Under the pieces are notes generated by a model. That model saw only the letters and a list, made by a program, of their open reading frames with translations. It made no database searches and was not told where the DNA came from. Position numbers and translations under genes: made by a program. Source: Clostridiales bacterium (GTDB lineage: Bacteria; Bacillota; Clostridia; Lachnospirales; Cellulosilyticaceae). From it: a stretch of 64,000 nt of DNA. Position 1 is the first letter of the stretch; each line of letters opens with the position of its first letter. Of the stretch, positions 7,919 to 17,422 are shown piece after piece. Location: assembly GCA_019418225.1 (NCBI GenBank), contig DYCF01000022.1:1-64000 (forward strand). The letters are read 5' to 3'.

Positions 7919-9037
7919 TTAAAACAAAGTTTCTTCTCTGCTCATCGCAACATTCAAAACTAGTCCCATTCCAATCATATTTGCCCATAAAGCGCTACCA
8001 CCATAACTAATAAATGGAATAGGTACACCTGTATTTGGTAATAAGTCTGTTACAACGCCAATGTTTACAAAAGCCTGTACTGCAATCATTCCAAAATAAC
8101 CTACTACAATAAATTTGCCTAAATCATCAGGTGCCCGCATTGCAATAAACAGTCCTCGTCCTATAAAGAGTAATAATAACGTAATTAAACCAAGGACTCC
8201 TATAAATCCAAACTCCTCGCCTATAACTGCCATAATAAAGTCATTATGTGATTCAGGTAAATAATTCAGCTGACTAATAGATCCATTATATAAACCTTTA
8301 CCCTTAAGTCCTCCTGACCCTATAGCATGTACAGCACGGTCTGTTTGATAACTATCTGACTGACTGTCACCACCATTAACCATATTTACAATACGTTTAC
8401 GTTGATAATCTTCAATAAGTTTCTGATCTGGATTATTTACAATATATACGAAAGCTGTTGTTACTACTAAGATGCCTACCACCACCGTTGTGGCAATATA
8501 TTTGAAGTTTAACTTTGTTACAAATAATTGTATCACTAAAATAGCTAATATGACAAGACTAGTCGACAAATTTGGCTGCCTATTTACCAAAATAAATGGT
8601 ACAAAAGCAACGCCTCCAATCACTAAAACTGGCCATAATAAATTAATACGTTTATTATACTTTGCAATAAGCTTTGCATTGCATAATATAACTGTAATCT
8701 TAGCAAACTCAGAGGGTTGAAGCTGAATAGGTCCAATTTTAATCCATCTTGCAGCCCCATTTACTTCATGTCCAAACAAAATAACTGCTAACAGTAAGAC
8801 TATCGTTACACCATAAATAATCATATACCAATTACCTATAAAGTGATAGTCAAACGACATAACAATAATCATGAGGATGAACCCTACAGCAAAATATATA
8901 ATTTGCATCCGCACAACATCTATATTTCCTGAATAGGCCGTGGCACTATTAATTGCTAAAATCCCTACGCCAACGAGAGACATCAGCAGCAAAATCAGAT
9001 ACCAATCTATTCTTTTAAACAGCTCTTTAATTTGCAT
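7919..9037 (-). CDS. rodA: Rod-shape SEDS glycosyltransferase RodA
   Basis: A 372-residue polytopic protein with about ten membrane helices and SEDS family motifs: GAARWIKIGPIQLQPSEFAK, then GSGGLKGKG and PESHNDFIMAVIGEEFG, and near the C-terminus PNTGVPIPFISYGG. RodA polymerises lipid II into glycan strands together with a class B PBP, here the PBP2 encoded in the same cluster. The shape-cluster context favours RodA over FtsW. The ribosome site AAGGAT is rather far (about 15 bases) from the ATG at 9037, so initiation may be modest. Confidence 0.93.
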   Translation of the reverse strand: MQIKELFKRIDWYLILLLMSLVGVGILAINSATAYSGNIDVVRMQIIYFAVGFILMIIVMSFDYHFIGNWYMIIYGVTIVLLLAVILFGHEVNGAARWIKIGPIQLQPSEFAKITVILCNAKLIAKYNKRINLLWPVLVIGGVAFVPFILVNRQPNLSTSLVILAILVIQLFVTKLNFKYIATTVVVGILVVTTAFVYIVNNPDQKLIEDYQRKRIVNMVNGGDSQSDSYQTDRAVHAIGSGGLKGKGLYNGSISQLNYLPESHNDFIMAVIGEEFGFIGVLGLITLLLLFIGRGLFIAMRAPDDLGKFIVVGYFGMIAVQAFVNIGVVTDLLPNTGVPIPFISYGGSALWANMIGMGLVLNVAMSREETLF

Positions 9038-9080
9038 TTTTAGTTAATGTTATCCTTTCTTTAAGCAAATAAGGCATCCC

Positions 9081-9377
9081 TTATTTAACCTTTTTAAGAT
9101 TCTTAATTGGAATATTGGCAGATAAAATTGGTGCTTTCTTACCACCTTCTTCATATTCCATATTTGAAATCTGTATATTGAGTTCCTCTGTGTCAATATC
9201 CACATATTTAGAAATCACCTCTAAAATATCGGCACGCATCATTTCTAATAACTCTGTGGAACAGTTCATACGGTCATGGATTAAAACCAACTTTAGTCGG
9301 TCTTTTGCCACATCACTTGATTTATTATTCTTTTTTCCAAACAAACTACTCAAATCTAGCCTCCCCACTGCCTTCAC
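9081..9377 (-). CDS. minE: Cell division topological specificity factor MinE
   Basis: Up to 98 residues. It contains the MinD-interacting stretch (AKDRLKLVLIHDR) and the dimerisation region typical of MinE. MinE sets the oscillation of MinD and so keeps the division site at mid-cell. The start is uncertain: the frame opens with GTG at 9377, a second GTG lies at 9368 behind GAGGG, and a TTG at 9353 lies six bases after a very good GGGGAGG, giving MSSLFGKK, closer to family N-termini. It follows minD by nine bases. Confidence 0.92.
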   Translation of the reverse strand: MKAVGRLDLSSLFGKKNNKSSDVAKDRLKLVLIHDRMNCSTELLEMMRADILEVISKYVDIDTEELNIQISNMEYEEGGKKAPILSANIPIKNLKKVK

Positions 9378-9386
9378 CCTCTTTTT

Positions 9387-10184
9387 TTAGTTTCCAAATC
9401 CGAAAACTCTTTTGATTTTATCCACAAAGTTATGACTTGTATTTAAGTCAATATAAGCAACTTCTTCTCCTAAAACACGCCTTGCAATATTTCTAAAGGC
9501 TTTCCCGGCTAGTGATGTACCTTCAGCTGTAGCTGGTTCACCCTTATTAGTGGTAATAACAATATTTTCATCATCTGGCACAACGCCAATAAGCTCAATC
9601 GCTAGGAATCCGACAACATCTTCTACTGCCATCATATCTCCGCGTTTTACCATATGCATACGCACACGGTTAATAATAAGATGCATATGTGAAACACCAT
9701 TAGATTCTAAAAGTCCAATAATACGGTCCGCATCTCTTACAGCTGATACCTCTGGTGTTGTTACAATAAGGGCACGATCTGCTCCTGCTATAGCATTTTT
9801 AAAACCTTGTTCAATACCTGCTGGGCAGTCTACTAAAATATAATCAAAATCTTCTCTTAAAGTATCACAGAGTTTTTTCATCTGTTCTGGACTTACTGCA
9901 TTTTTATCTCTTGTTTGTGCAGCGGGTAATAAGTACAATCCATCAAAACGCTTATCTTTAATTAACGCTTGATTTAGTCTACATCTTCCTTCTACAACAT
10001 CTACAAGATCACATACAATGCGATTTTCAAGTCCCATAACAACATCTAAATTTCTAAGCCCGATATCTGCATCAATTAATACTACACGTTTACCTTGTAA
10101 TGCTAACGCTGTTCCAACATTGGCTGAGGTTGTCGTTTTTCCAACCCCGCCTTTACCTGAGGTAATTACAATTACTTCACTCAT
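9387..10184 (-). CDS. minD: Septum site-determining ATPase MinD
   Basis: A 265-residue ParA/MinD ATPase with the deviant Walker A motif SGKGGVGKTT at the N-terminus, the switch sequence VLIDADIGLRNLD and Walker B DYILVDCPAG. The last residues (VDKIKRVFGFG) form the amphipathic helix used for membrane attachment. MinD-ATP on the membrane recruits MinC, and MinE releases it. The ATG at 10184 follows GGGGGA. It lies between minC and minE in the standard order. Confidence 0.97.
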   Translation of the reverse strand: MSEVIVITSGKGGVGKTTTSANVGTALALQGKRVVLIDADIGLRNLDVVMGLENRIVCDLVDVVEGRCRLNQALIKDKRFDGLYLLPAAQTRDKNAVSPEQMKKLCDTLREDFDYILVDCPAGIEQGFKNAIAGADRALIVTTPEVSAVRDADRIIGLLESNGVSHMHLIINRVRMHMVKRGDMMAVEDVVGFLAIELIGVVPDDENIVITTNKGEPATAEGTSLAGKAFRNIARRVLGEEVAYIDLNTSHNFVDKIKRVFGFGN

Positions 10185-10211
10185 CTTAAGTCCCCCGTTA
10201 CGTTTTTAATT

Positions 10212-10904
10212 TTATTTTAACATATGATTCAATGTTTTTGAATCTATTTGATTCATATAAATTTGATTATCTTGTAAATAAGCAATAAGCGGACCATTTT
10301 GGCCTTCTCTATAAAGATTTTCGATTTCACCTTCAGGTGCCTTTGCAATCACATCTCTTATGCCAATTTGAATAGGTGTCATTGCATTACTTACGATAAA
10401 AGGATGCGGTACCTTCTTGTCAAGTCCTGCACATACTTTGCCTTTAAGTGCACCAAGTATAATGACATTTCCACCTGCACTAATAAGCCCACCAGGGTTT
10501 ACATCGCCCACAACAACTACATTGCCTTTATATTCAATATGATGTCCTGAACGTACAATACCATAATGGAAGTGTGTCATCGAGCCCTCAAAGCTTCGTA
10601 GCTGCTCCCTTACCCACATCATTTCTGTTTGTTCCTTTTCTTCCTCACCTTCAAAAGGGTGAATAAAAGAAATATGAATACTTTCTTGGCGCGTTAAAAT
10701 ACTTAAAAGTTGTTCTTGTTCTCGTTCATTTAACCTTCTTCCCTTGAAACGTATACTCACCTTTGAACCCTTAAAAAATCTCTTTGATTCTTCTAGTTTC
10801 ATTATAAAATGTTGTAACACTGTTTCAAAGTCTGCTAAATGGTCAATATAAACGATAATACCATCTGCAGTTCCTTTAAAAACAACAAGATTTTCCTCCC
10901 TCAT
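10212..10904 (-). CDS. minC: Septum site-determining protein MinC
   Basis: 230 residues. An N-terminal MinC_N-like domain (about 1-100) is followed by the glycine-rich right-handed beta-helix of MinC_C (GNVVVVGDVNPGGLISAGGN, GALKGKVCAG). MinC inhibits FtsZ assembly away from mid-cell and is positioned by MinD. The ATG at 10904 has a GAGGGGG ribosome site and lies ten bases after the PBP2 stop, so minCDE is probably transcribed with the shape genes. Confidence 0.94.
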   Translation of the reverse strand: MREENLVVFKGTADGIIVYIDHLADFETVLQHFIMKLEESKRFFKGSKVSIRFKGRRLNEREQEQLLSILTRQESIHISFIHPFEGEEEKEQTEMMWVREQLRSFEGSMTHFHYGIVRSGHHIEYKGNVVVVGDVNPGGLISAGGNVIILGALKGKVCAGLDKKVPHPFIVSNAMTPIQIGIRDVIAKAPEGEIENLYREGQNGPLIAYLQDNQIYMNQIDSKTLNHMLK

Positions 10905-10914
10905 GTCTTCCCCC

Positions 10915-13900
10915 TCATTCCATCCATGTATTTGCTAAGGTGATACTCTCTTGTTTGTTTTGTAATCCAAAATAGCTAAGTAACATATCATTAGCAATTA
11001 GCGAACTATATCTACCTAGTCCATCTGCATTATAAATTGCCACAATGAGCGCAACCTCTGGTTTTTCATACGGTGCAAATGCCACGATATAACTATGCTC
11101 ATGACTTCCTTCCTCTGCCGTTCCTGTTTTAGCAGCTACTTGCATTGGAAGATTATCAAATTGCCCTTTTGCGGTTCCCTTTTCACCGACTGTAACAGAT
11201 AGCATACCTTCTTGCACAGCCTGAATATTAGAAGATGCAATGCCTAATGGCTCACCTTTTTTTGCAGTTTCATTTTTAACAACTTTAAGTGATTCCAACG
11301 TTTCGCCATTTCCTAATGCTGCTACATAACGTAGCACCTGTAATGGTGAAAAGGCATTATACCCTTGACCAATAGCTGTTCGAACAGTTATACCTTCTGT
11401 CCAATCTAATTCTACACCATTTAGTAAGTTACTGACAATTATATTTAACAATTTTTGTCTAAGTTTTAATAGAAGTTTTTCGCGCAGTTCATTTTCTTGA
11501 CGATTTAGACTCTTTATTGTCTCATTTAGTCTATTTACCTCTTCACTTTTATCGCTCATTCGTATCATCTTACGATATGCCTTTGTCAATGCTTTTTCAT
11601 ATGCATCTAACAATGTATCGCTAGAAATTTTTGAAAGGCTCTCATTTAGTGCTATATCTAGATTTTTTCCCGTAGCTTCATCAATAATATTTAAAAACAC
11701 AGCATTTGCCTTTTCTGCACGTTTTGTAAGGTCTTCTTCTCCTAAAATTTCTGAGATACATCTTTCACTTATTGCTGACCTCTCACTTCCAATATATTGA
11801 GACAAACTGGTATAAACTTCATTTAACAACGCTTCATCCTCTGCTTCCAAGATTTCTTGAATTACAGGTACTAAATCCTCATTTAAACTCTCCTCATAAG
11901 CCTTATTAACTTCTTCGGAAGAAGTTAGCTCTTCCTCACCTATTTGCAGCTGCTTTCTTAAGTTTATTATATCTTGTTCAACATATTGTCTCTTAGTCGT
12001 TTCATCTAATTGTGCTAAGTTATTTATAAGCCCACTTATTTTAGTTGTGACAACCACTTCTGGAATAGAGGCACAAGGCATTTCTTCTTCTAACTCAATA
12101 CCCGTCTTTTCAGTAAGTCCTAATTTTTTCATATACTTACTAAGCAACACTATACCATCTGATGTATTTCCTAGTCGATGTGCTACTTCATAAAAATAAT
12201 AATTACATGACATTCCTATAGCATCTACTAAGTTTAATGGACCATGTCCTACGCCATAATTTGTATAATACCAGCACTTAGGATAAGGTTTTCCTGCTTC
12301 CTTATAAATCCCTGTGTCTTCAATAATAGTATCCTTTGTAATACAACCTTCTTCTAAACCTGCTAATGCCGTTAACATCTTAAAAGTAGAACCTGGTGCT
12401 TTCAAAGTTTTAAGAGAACGTTGCCATAATAAACTTCTAGCATCATTACTTACTTCATTCCAGTAATCATTAAATCCTTGAACCATTTTATTGTTATCAT
12501 AGGAAGGATAATCAACTAAACTTAATACCTCTCCGCTTTTTACATCTACCATAGCTGCCACTACACTAAATGGGTCTATCGCCATTTGACCTGGTGTAAT
12601 CACACCCTCTTCAAGCTGATTGATAAATAGCTGCGTAAGATCCAATGTGCCTTCTTCTTCTAGCTGTTTCACAGTCTCTTCATTTAATTGCAGTACCCCT
12701 TGTTCCGCTAAAGCTAAAATTACTTCATGTATTACTTCATCTTCATTTGAAGCATCATTTAACCAGTCTACTAGCAATTCTTCTTCCTTGACCTTAGTAC
12801 GCATTAGTGGATCTATCTCATTATATGCCTTTTGTAAACGTTGTTTAATTTTATTTAAATAAAGCGTTTGTTCACCTTGAAAATCCAAATCCAATCCGTG
12901 ACATGTCACTAGCGATATTAAAAGATCTTTCCCACTAAGATTATAAGTGTCAGTACTTTCTAATTTATAGATTAGTGCCTCACTCAAGCGCGACGCAACT
13001 GCCTGATATATATCCTTTTGCAAACTAGCATCAATCGTTAGATAGACATCTTGTCCCTTTACACTCTCGGTTTCACTTATGGTACATATTTCACGTCCCA
13101 TATTATCAACTTCTATTGTCCGAGTTCCATTTATTCCTCTAAGCTTTTCTTCAAGGCTTTTTTCAATACCCACTTGCCCCATAACATCAGATAAACCATA
13201 ACCTTTATCTTTTAACGCTTTATACTGACTACCTGTTAAAGGTTTTGTATAACCTAAAATATTACTTGTTATACTTCCTAAAGGATAATAACGCTCAGGC
13301 TTAGTATACACAACTAAATTAGGTAAGCTTTCATCATTCTCTTTCAAAAAACTTATTGTTTGATCTGATAAGTTTCTTGCTAAAACAACATCTTCATATT
13401 GCTTATAGCTAGAGCTATAAATTTGGCTACGTAAAGCAATGAGTTGACGCACCTTAGTAGCTTTTAAATTACTTGGTATCTGAAAAGCTTCTTTCAAATA
13501 ATTAATCAGTTCTTCTGCTGTATAAGTGAGTAGTACTTTACGCTCGGCTTCATTGGTATATGGAATTTGATAAGTATATTGATTTAAACTAGTTTGATCT
13601 TCTGTATATTCAAAGGGTTCATTTAAGGAAATAGGGACTTCGTCTACTAAAGTATCTCCATTTTTTTCAAGTAGGTCTATAAGTTGTAATAAAAGTGTAT
13701 TCAGTTGCTTGTCACTAAGTTTAATGTTAGATGTGTAATATAAATTATTTGTCGTTTGATTCACCGCAAGCGGCTCACCATATCGGTCATAAACTTCTCC
13801 TCGCTGTGCAGTTGTTTCTATTGTGCGCTGCGTACTTGCCCGTACATTCTCTGCATACGTTTCATATTCAATAATTTGCAGCTTATAAAATCTAGCAATA

Positions 13901-14007
13901 AGTCCACCAAAACTTATCATGCAAACTATTCCAATGCCCAAAATTCGCAGGTTATTTCCTGCTCTTTGAGAGCAAAAAGGGAGTAGCTTGCTTAACTTAT
14001 TATGCAT
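10915..14007 (-). CDS. mrdA: Penicillin-binding protein 2 (class B) with two large insertions
   Basis: A 1030-residue class B PBP, far longer than the usual 600-700. A membrane anchor lies at about 21-40 and a dimerisation domain at about 60-320. The transpeptidase motifs are Ser540-Thr-Phe-Lys543 (SxxK), Ser600-Cys-Asn602 (SxN) and Lys960-Thr-Gly (KTG). Two segments do not belong to the standard fold: about 341-475, and about 655-868 between SxN and KTG. Both are Glu/Lys/Leu-rich and probably helical or coiled coil. PBP2 cross-links the glycan strands made by RodA during elongation. The ATG at 14007 follows GGAGGAG. Catalytic residues are complete. Confidence 0.93.
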   Translation of the reverse strand: MHNKLSKLLPFCSQRAGNNLRILGIGIVCMISFGGLIARFYKLQIIEYETYAENVRASTQRTIETTAQRGEVYDRYGEPLAVNQTTNNLYYTSNIKLSDKQLNTLLLQLIDLLEKNGDTLVDEVPISLNEPFEYTEDQTSLNQYTYQIPYTNEAERKVLLTYTAEELINYLKEAFQIPSNLKATKVRQLIALRSQIYSSSYKQYEDVVLARNLSDQTISFLKENDESLPNLVVYTKPERYYPLGSITSNILGYTKPLTGSQYKALKDKGYGLSDVMGQVGIEKSLEEKLRGINGTRTIEVDNMGREICTISETESVKGQDVYLTIDASLQKDIYQAVASRLSEALIYKLESTDTYNLSGKDLLISLVTCHGLDLDFQGEQTLYLNKIKQRLQKAYNEIDPLMRTKVKEEELLVDWLNDASNEDEVIHEVILALAEQGVLQLNEETVKQLEEEGTLDLTQLFINQLEEGVITPGQMAIDPFSVVAAMVDVKSGEVLSLVDYPSYDNNKMVQGFNDYWNEVSNDARSLLWQRSLKTLKAPGSTFKMLTALAGLEEGCITKDTIIEDTGIYKEAGKPYPKCWYYTNYGVGHGPLNLVDAIGMSCNYYFYEVAHRLGNTSDGIVLLSKYMKKLGLTEKTGIELEEEMPCASIPEVVVTTKISGLINNLAQLDETTKRQYVEQDIINLRKQLQIGEEELTSSEEVNKAYEESLNEDLVPVIQEILEAEDEALLNEVYTSLSQYIGSERSAISERCISEILGEEDLTKRAEKANAVFLNIIDEATGKNLDIALNESLSKISSDTLLDAYEKALTKAYRKMIRMSDKSEEVNRLNETIKSLNRQENELREKLLLKLRQKLLNIIVSNLLNGVELDWTEGITVRTAIGQGYNAFSPLQVLRYVAALGNGETLESLKVVKNETAKKGEPLGIASSNIQAVQEGMLSVTVGEKGTAKGQFDNLPMQVAAKTGTAEEGSHEHSYIVAFAPYEKPEVALIVAIYNADGLGRYSSLIANDMLLSYFGLQNKQESITLANTWME

Positions 14008-14021
14008 GGCTACTCCTCCTT

Positions 14022-14531
14022 TTAAAATATATTTCTTGTTTTACGCTCGCTCATTTCTAGCTTTTCATTAATTAAGTATGTGATTTGATAAGCAATCAAA
14101 GATAAAGTAATTGTATAAATCATTTCTGGTATCGCAATAGACTTCATAAAGAAAATAATATTTAGTTTACCACGAAGCATTAAGGAAAATATGCAAGTTA
14201 AGCTATAAAATAAACTACTAAATAAAGTACAAACAAAAGGTAAAATGAAATTCTCACGATAAAAGTTTTTGTTAAATGTACCACACACATAACCAATAAG
14301 GCCATAAATTATAGCTGTTGGTCCTATGGACATACCAAAACTTAAATCGTGTAACAGTCCTGCTGCTATACCGATTACACTGCCTTCTTTGCTCCCTCTA
14401 AGTAAGGCAAAAGAAACGATAAGCATAATCATAAAATTAGGTGCAACATTGCCAATTTTTAAGTACTGAAATAACGTGGCACTTAAGGTATGTACCACAA
14501 CAAGTAAGGTACCAATTACAAATGGACGCAT
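14022..14531 (-). CDS. mreD: Rod shape-determining protein MreD
   Basis: A 169-residue, very hydrophobic protein with five or so membrane helices and the MreD-like segment GLLHDLSFG. MreD is the membrane partner of MreC in the elongasome. It follows mreC by three bases and starts at an ATG behind GGGGAG. Sequence conservation in this family is low, so the call rests largely on position within mreBCD. Confidence 0.88.
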   Translation of the reverse strand: MRPFVIGTLLVVVHTLSATLFQYLKIGNVAPNFMIMLIVSFALLRGSKEGSVIGIAAGLLHDLSFGMSIGPTAIIYGLIGYVCGTFNKNFYRENFILPFVCTLFSSLFYSLTCIFSLMLRGKLNIIFFMKSIAIPEMIYTITLSLIAYQITYLINEKLEMSERKTRNIF

Positions 14532-14534
14532 AAT

Positions 14535-15380
14535 CTACTCCCCTTGTTCATAGTTAATGACTAAAACATTTTTTAAATGTTTAAAATCTACATAAGGCTT
14601 GACATAAGCATATCTAGTTAAACCATTTTTACCGTCTACAACTTCTTCTACTGTTCCAATTGGAATACCTGGTGGATAAATAGAACTAAGATGTGAGGTC
14701 ACAATTTGATCACCTTTAATAACTTCTGATTCCACATTAATTTCAAGTACACATAAACCTTCATTTACAAGTTCAATATCACCATTAACGATTCCTACAT
14801 CACCTGTACGCACGACCTCGGCACTTACTGAACTACGGTCATCAATAATAGATAATACCTTAGCACTATTAGGTGTGGTACTTGCAGAAGTTAAATCTGA
14901 AGCCTCCCATACATGACCTACAAGGCCACCACTTGCTAAAATGACACTATTTTCCTTGACACCATCCTTTGTTCCTTTATCAATGGTAATCACTTTATAC
15001 CAATTACTCGAATCTTTTCCAATGACATTAGCGCCGATTCCTTCGTAATCCTGGTATAAACTTTTCATTTCTAAAAGTTGTTTCAAGTTTTTGTTTTCTT
15101 CTTCATACTGAGATAAAATCGTATTCTCATAAAATAGCTTTTCATTAGTTTCTTTTAAGGTCTTATTTTCGGTGCGCAAGGTGTCAATTTCCTCAAAGTA
15201 CTTAAAGAAATTAGTGGTTTTGTCAGAGACGAAAGTAATTCCTTTTTGAATAGGGATAAGTACATAGTTCACACCTGTACTTATCACTGGAATATGAAAG
15301 GTCTTGCCTACAATAAGCACTGCAATGACAACTCCACCTACGATGATTCCTACTTTTTTAACTTTTTTATCAAGTTTCAA
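14535..15380 (-). CDS. mreC: Rod shape-determining protein MreC
   Basis: 281 residues. A short cytoplasmic N-terminus is followed by one membrane helix (about 11-27), a coiled coil (about 60-105, with heptads around LRTENKTLKETNEKL) and the beta-rich MreC domain with VIGKDSSNWYKVITIDKG and GLVGHV. MreC links MreB inside to PBP2/RodA outside. The start is TTG at 15380, seven bases after AGGAGAG; no ATG lies nearby. Confidence 0.95.
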   Translation of the reverse strand: MKLDKKVKKVGIIVGGVVIAVLIVGKTFHIPVISTGVNYVLIPIQKGITFVSDKTTNFFKYFEEIDTLRTENKTLKETNEKLFYENTILSQYEEENKNLKQLLEMKSLYQDYEGIGANVIGKDSSNWYKVITIDKGTKDGVKENSVILASGGLVGHVWEASDLTSASTTPNSAKVLSIIDDRSSVSAEVVRTGDVGIVNGDIELVNEGLCVLEINVESEVIKGDQIVTSHLSSIYPPGIPIGTVEEVVDGKNGLTRYAYVKPYVDFKHLKNVLVINYEQGE

Positions 15381-15397
15381 GGCACTCTCTCCTTGTT

Positions 15398-16408
15398 TTA
15401 TTTGTCATCAGCAAAAATAGCTGACCATTTTTCAATGTCCTCTAATGCGTAACCTGTTCCTTTAGCAACACAGTCAAGAGGATCTTCTGCAATTTTAACA
15501 GGCATACCTGTTTCAAGGCTAATAAGTGTATCAAGACCTGTTAAAAGTGCCCCACCACCTGTAAGCATAATACCGCTTTCCATAATATCTGCAGCAAGTT
15601 CTGGTGGTGTTTTTTCAAGTGTCATCTTAATCGCATCAATAATAGCGTTAACTGGCTCTTTGATAGCTTCTGTTACTTCTGTAGAAGTGATTGTTAACAC
15701 TTTTGGAAGACCAGTTACGAGGTCACGTCCTCTGATTTCCATTGTTTCGTCTTCACCTGTTGGGTAAGCTGCACCAATATTAATTTTAATTTGCTCTGCT
15801 GTTCTTTCACCAATCATTAAGTTGTACTCACGTTTAATGTAAGACACAATATATTCATCAAATTCATCACCAGCAATACGAAGTGATTTACTTGCTACAA
15901 TACCTCCGAGTGAAATAACTGCAACATCTGTTGTACCACCACCGATATCAACTACCATGTTACCCGTTGGTTCTTCAACACGAAGGTGTGCACCAATAGC
16001 AGCTGCCATAGGCTCTTCCATAATAAGTGCTTTTTTAGCCCCTGCTTTTTCTGTTGCTTCTTCAACGGCACGTTTTTCTACAGATGTAACTCCTGAAGGG
16101 ACACAAACAATTACACGTGGCTTTGAAGAGAATAATGATTGTTTGTATGCTTTACCAATGAAGTAACGAAGCATCGCTGATGTTGTTGCAAAGTCTGCAA
16201 TTACACCATCTTTAAGTGGTCTAATCGCTACAATGTTACCTGGTGTTCTACCGATCATTTGTTTGGCTTCATCACCTACTGCAAGTACCTCATTTGTTTT
16301 TTCTTTTATCGCAACAACAGATGGCTCGTTTACAACAATACCTTTTCCTTTAACAAAAACAAGCGTGTTGGCTGTTCCAAGGTCAATACCCATATCTTTT
16401 CCAAACAT
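15398..16408 (-). CDS. mreB: Actin-like cell-shape protein MreB
   Basis: A 336-residue bacterial actin with the phosphate-binding loops DLGTANTLV at the N-terminus and DIGGGTTDVAVIS at about 165, plus the adenosine motif GGGALLTGLD. MreB polymers on the inner membrane direct elongation-phase wall synthesis. The ATG at 16408 has an excellent AGGAGG. It opens the mreBCD-mrdA-minCDE-rodA-mgsA series, with radC upstream. Confidence 0.97.
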   Translation of the reverse strand: MFGKDMGIDLGTANTLVFVKGKGIVVNEPSVVAIKEKTNEVLAVGDEAKQMIGRTPGNIVAIRPLKDGVIADFATTSAMLRYFIGKAYKQSLFSSKPRVIVCVPSGVTSVEKRAVEEATEKAGAKKALIMEEPMAAAIGAHLRVEEPTGNMVVDIGGGTTDVAVISLGGIVASKSLRIAGDEFDEYIVSYIKREYNLMIGERTAEQIKINIGAAYPTGEDETMEIRGRDLVTGLPKVLTITSTEVTEAIKEPVNAIIDAIKMTLEKTPPELAADIMESGIMLTGGGALLTGLDTLISLETGMPVKIAEDPLDCVAKGTGYALEDIEKWSAIFADDK

Positions 16409-16507
16409 TATATAATCCTCCTACATTCAATCTATATCATAGTCTATGGTTTTTTAATAAAATCTCATATCTACCATCATAACCTTTTTTTGTTTCCTTT
16501 TCAACAA

Positions 16508-17209
16508 TTACAGATAACTTTCTTCTTTTAAACTGCGATAAATCCCATCACCTATAATAATATGATCTAAAAGTGGAATGCCCATAATATCTCCTGCCTG
16601 TTTGAGCCGTTTTGTGATTTGAATATCTTCTTCGCTAGGTGATGGATCACCACTCGGATGATTATGAAGAGCTATAATGCTATGGGCTGATTTTTGTACC
16701 GCTTTTTTATATACTTCTCTTGGGTGAACAATAGATGCAGTTAGACTACCTGTAGAAACCACCTCATTTCCCAACATTCTGCACTTTGCATCTAAGAAAA
16801 TAACCACAAAGCACTCCTCTCTTTTATGCCTAAGTTCTTCCATAAAATAATCTGCAATCATTTGAGGTGAATTTACCTTTTCACCTTCTGTATATTTAGC
16901 CTTTACCATACGTTTACACAAACTCACTAAAGCAAGTATTTGAATGGCTTTTACTTTGCCAATGCCCTCTATCTTCTGTAACTCTTCATAAGAGAATTGA
17001 TAAAGCGTGAGCAATGAAGGATACCTTGCAACAATAGTATCCTCTTGAAAATGCGTTAAAAGTTCCCGTGATAATTCCATCACATTGCACTTAGCTGTTC
17101 CTGTTCGTAATAAAATTGCTAATAACTCTGTATCTGTTAACGCTTCACTACCATAGTGCTGAAATTTTTCATAGGGCCGTTCTTCAATTGGACAATCTCG
17201 CATCCTCAT
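16508..17209 (-). CDS. radC: RadC family JAB-domain protein
   Basis: 233 residues. A helix-hairpin-helix region (LQKIEGIGKVKAIQI) at about 70 precedes a JAB/MPN metalloprotease-like domain with the zinc motif HNHPSGDPSPSEED (HxH...D) near residue 180. RadC was named for repair, but its role is unproven; the fold suggests a metal-dependent hydrolase. Its position between maf and mreB is conserved in Firmicutes. Two in-frame ATGs (MRMRD) make the start uncertain by two codons. Confidence 0.92.
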   Translation of the reverse strand: MRMRDCPIEERPYEKFQHYGSEALTDTELLAILLRTGTAKCNVMELSRELLTHFQEDTIVARYPSLLTLYQFSYEELQKIEGIGKVKAIQILALVSLCKRMVKAKYTEGEKVNSPQMIADYFMEELRHKREECFVVIFLDAKCRMLGNEVVSTGSLTASIVHPREVYKKAVQKSAHSIIALHNHPSGDPSPSEEDIQITKRLKQAGDIMGIPLLDHIIIGDGIYRSLKEESYL

Positions 17210-17371
17210 TTATGCTCATCCCCTCTATACATATTAACCAACTAGTCATTTCATAACTCATTTAAATACTTGCCTTACTTATTTAATTTTATACATTACT
17301 TTTGTCACATTATTTAAATTATTCCAAAACACCTTATAAACATTTCTGTAATAAATAGTATTTCCATCAAT

Positions 17372-17408
17372 AAAAAAGCAATCCCATATATATGGTGATT
17401 GCTTTTTT
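17372..17408 (-). terminator. Intrinsic terminator after maf
   Basis: A 12-bp stem AAAAAAGCAATC / GATTGCTTTTTT encloses a second palindrome (CCATATATATGG), with a T-run on the minus side. It lies 15 bases beyond the maf stop and separates maf from radC, so radC-mreB probably has its own promoter in the 17210-17370 AT-rich stretch, where I could not pick a convincing one. Confidence 0.85.
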
Positions 17409-17422
17409 ATTCTTCCCATTTA

